Translations under genes and position numbers: made by a program
Shown: positions 62,301-64,000 of the stretch, in pieces
How the letters are laid out: each line of letters opens with the position of its first letter
Position numbering within the stretch: the first letter of the stretch is position 1
Origin: Bugula neritina
Lineage: Eukaryota > Bryozoa > Gymnolaemata > Cheilostomatida > Bugulidae
NCBI GenBank assembly: GCA_964035545.1
Contig: OZ037767.1
Span: forward strand, 6,162,207 to 6,226,206
DNA: 64,000 nt
Reading direction: 5' to 3'
The notes under the pieces: model-generated
What the model was told of the DNA's origin: nothing
Databases searched by the model: none
The model's input: the letters and a program-made list of their open reading frames with translations, nothing else

Positions 62301-63864
62301 AAATTTTTTATTATATGCTTAGGAAAACAAACACATTAAGATTATTATATTGTCAAAACATTAAACACTTCTAAGTACTTCAAGATAATCATATTCTAGC
62401 TTTTAATAGATGTAGTTATTTGCCTTTTGACAATGAAGTTCCGCTTCAGCTGGTATTAGTTTTATAAGTAATCATATTGACTAAAATTATTTTATACTAA
62501 ATCAGCAATGCAATTCTATGAGTGAGTTTTTAACAATGACGTCTTAACAATGATGTCATTATACATTGTTGTAGGATCTGCGAAGAGAGCACTTTGAAGT
62601 GGTTGTGCCTTGATGAGCATTACCCTGTACCCTTGCCATACAGCATGGCAAAGCATTCCATGCTCTCTCACTGTGACGCTATATATCTCATCGGAGGTAA
62701 ATTATGTAAACTGTAGATTTTAGACTGTAGAGGCTTGGTAGAGTTACTGTTATAAGTCCTACACTCATTTCATGGCCAACTGGCGTTGTGTTAGACACTT
62801 TATTATTTACTATGTAGGCCGACAATATTTGAAACAAAATAATTTCTTAAAGTTTCGGAGTTGTGTTTGTATTTTAGTTTTTATGAAATTGTTCTCAAAT
62901 CAAAATGCAGTTAAAATCTACTAACAATTCACCAGCCAAATATGTTCTTTTTACTTTTAGGAGTGTGTAAAGACAGATATGAGGGGACAAAGGCATCTGC
63001 AAAAATAATATCCTTTAAACCCTCAATAAGCTATCTGGGTAAGTTAAGAATGCATTATGGCTATGTATGTACTATAGTATAGTTTTATTGTAGCTTAGTA
63101 TGTTTATAGTAAACTTAGTAATTCTTAACTAACTTATAGATGGACTGCCCTTATAAATTCAATCTTTAAAAACATACAAAGCAATTAACAGAATGATATT
63201 ACCTTCAGGGGATGGATCTATATTAAAGAGTATGGAGGAAACAAAGTACGATAAAGTTAGTCCTTGGACACTCCATCATAAGCAGCTGCCAATACCTGTT
63301 TATACTTGTACCACTATTCACATAGGTGAGTTTATACCATCATATTCCAATAGAATTTTACAATTATACTTTGCATTATATACATAGTATTAGCCAATAA
63401 ATGATAGTTATAATATTATAAATTGACACTATTTTTCTGCTTTGCATTATATTGTACCCAACAAAAACAATATTTGGTCAATAAATATTCTTTTTAGATA
63501 GCAAAATACTCATTCTTGGTGGATTCACTGGCAAAGGACAAAATGATCAAGTTATAATATATGACATAGAAAACAACGCCATCAAAGTGCATGCTTTTAC
63601 TGGTAAGTTAAACCTACCTGTAGGTATATATAATTGCTGGATTGGTAAATGCAAGTATGGGCACATATTATATGCATTATGTGTTTATGATAACGTACAA
63701 GTATTATTTGGTATTAGCTCAGATTCTACTAAGTAATTACTTGCAAGTCACAATCCAAGGCTAATCTGCTGCTAGCTGAAAATAACTCAACAACCCTTTT
63801 CACTTTCACTTCAGGAAGTTTTTATGCACCCAACATGGTGCAAATAAAAACAAACCTTTTATAA
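59392..63864 (+). CDS. Kelch-repeat beta-propeller protein
   Basis: Nine exons: 59392-59478, 60481-60737, 61199-61299, 61772-61958, 62575-62699, 62961-63038, 63209-63325, 63498-63602, 63815-63864. They total 1,107 nt in frame, 368 aa. Kelch signatures are the Gly-Gly doublets VYISGGFD, LLVAGGET, VYISGGYD, IYLIGGVC and ILILGGFTG. Tyr and Trp follow at typical distances (EYYDIQSDSW; EWKTLSNM-AKARCNHTMV). A propeller of about six blades is likely. No BTB, BACK or F-box domain is encoded between start and stop, so it may be a stand-alone propeller. Alternatively a longer isoform could begin upstream. ATG 59392 follows an in-frame stop, and exon 1 ends AAG/GTAAGG. Role and partner are unknown. Confidence 0.85.
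59990..60112 (+). repeat. tRNA-derived SINE copy 6
   Basis: The best-preserved head of the family: GGGGTTAGAGTGCTGGCCTG at the A box and GGTTCAAATCC (60042-60052), a perfect RNA polymerase III B box. GCATTCAATCATACTTGCTC follows in the body. It is truncated at the tail and lies in intron 1 of the kelch gene. Confidence 0.85.
62049..62206. repeat. 160-bp inverted-end interspersed repeat, copy B
   Basis: Starts AGGTGCAGTAGTAGAGG and ends TTCTTTACTGCACCT. The same internal order of words as copy A at 35371 supports one family. Located in kelch intron 4. Confidence 0.75.
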
Positions 63865-64000
63865 CTTGGAGTGCAAAATTCATTGTACGGAGTCACAAAT
63901 TTTCAGCAAGTGAGAGCTTTCAAAGAACTGCCTTATATGGAAAATTTTCAGAATGCAACTAACTGCACTTAACTAGAACTACTGTGCCCAATTATGTACC

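Overview
The window is nuclear DNA from an animal, almost certainly a non-vertebrate. It is AT-rich, its genes are split by many short GT-AG introns, it carries a tRNA-derived SINE family, and it holds numerous decayed DNA transposons and one Ty3/Gypsy remnant. The repeat and transposase types resemble those of marine invertebrates such as molluscs or bryozoans, but the sequence alone does not fix the phylum.

Positions 1-12,900 are a graveyard of mobile elements. They hold a DUF7869-type transposon-derived gene with three nonsense codons (minus), a possible SGNH-hydrolase-like fragment (minus), a broken Ty3/Gypsy pol remnant (minus) and a decayed RNase H-fold transposase (plus). Just downstream of that transposase sit two tandem histone-type 3' stem-loops with no histone gene.

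Positions 12,964-23,589 (minus) hold a complete 19-exon UTP25 gene. UTP25 is a nucleolar SSU-processome component. The exon model closes in frame at 779 residues. Its introns carry a SINE, a 19-22 bp satellite and a 421-bp near-perfect palindrome.

Positions 23,590-26,929 are a repeat-filled head-to-head spacer, with triplet and hexamer repeats, an inverted-repeat element rich in AGATCGATCT and a 150-bp hairpin. Positions 26,930-29,336 (plus) hold a five-exon TMEM53-like (DUF829) alpha/beta-hydrolase gene of 305 residues.

Positions 30,305-58,145 (plus) hold the most striking object: a 41-exon gene whose exon phases agree from signal peptide to stop, giving a predicted 2,331-residue type I membrane protein. 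Its long N-terminal half has domains I cannot assign, plus one PAN/Apple-like module. After that come Cys-rich modules, a Thr-rich mucin-like stalk, about seven thrombospondin type-1-like modules, one transmembrane helix and a 20-residue cytoplasmic tail. Its introns hold two hAT elements with intact 8-bp target duplications, other inverted-repeat elements, minisatellites and SINEs.

Positions 59,392-63,864 (plus) hold a complete nine-exon kelch-repeat protein of 368 residues.

The four intact genes show no shared pathway; as is usual in animals, they are neighbours rather than an operon. All exon boundaries were read by eye from splice signals, reading-frame phase and protein similarity remembered from the families. 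None was checked against transcripts.
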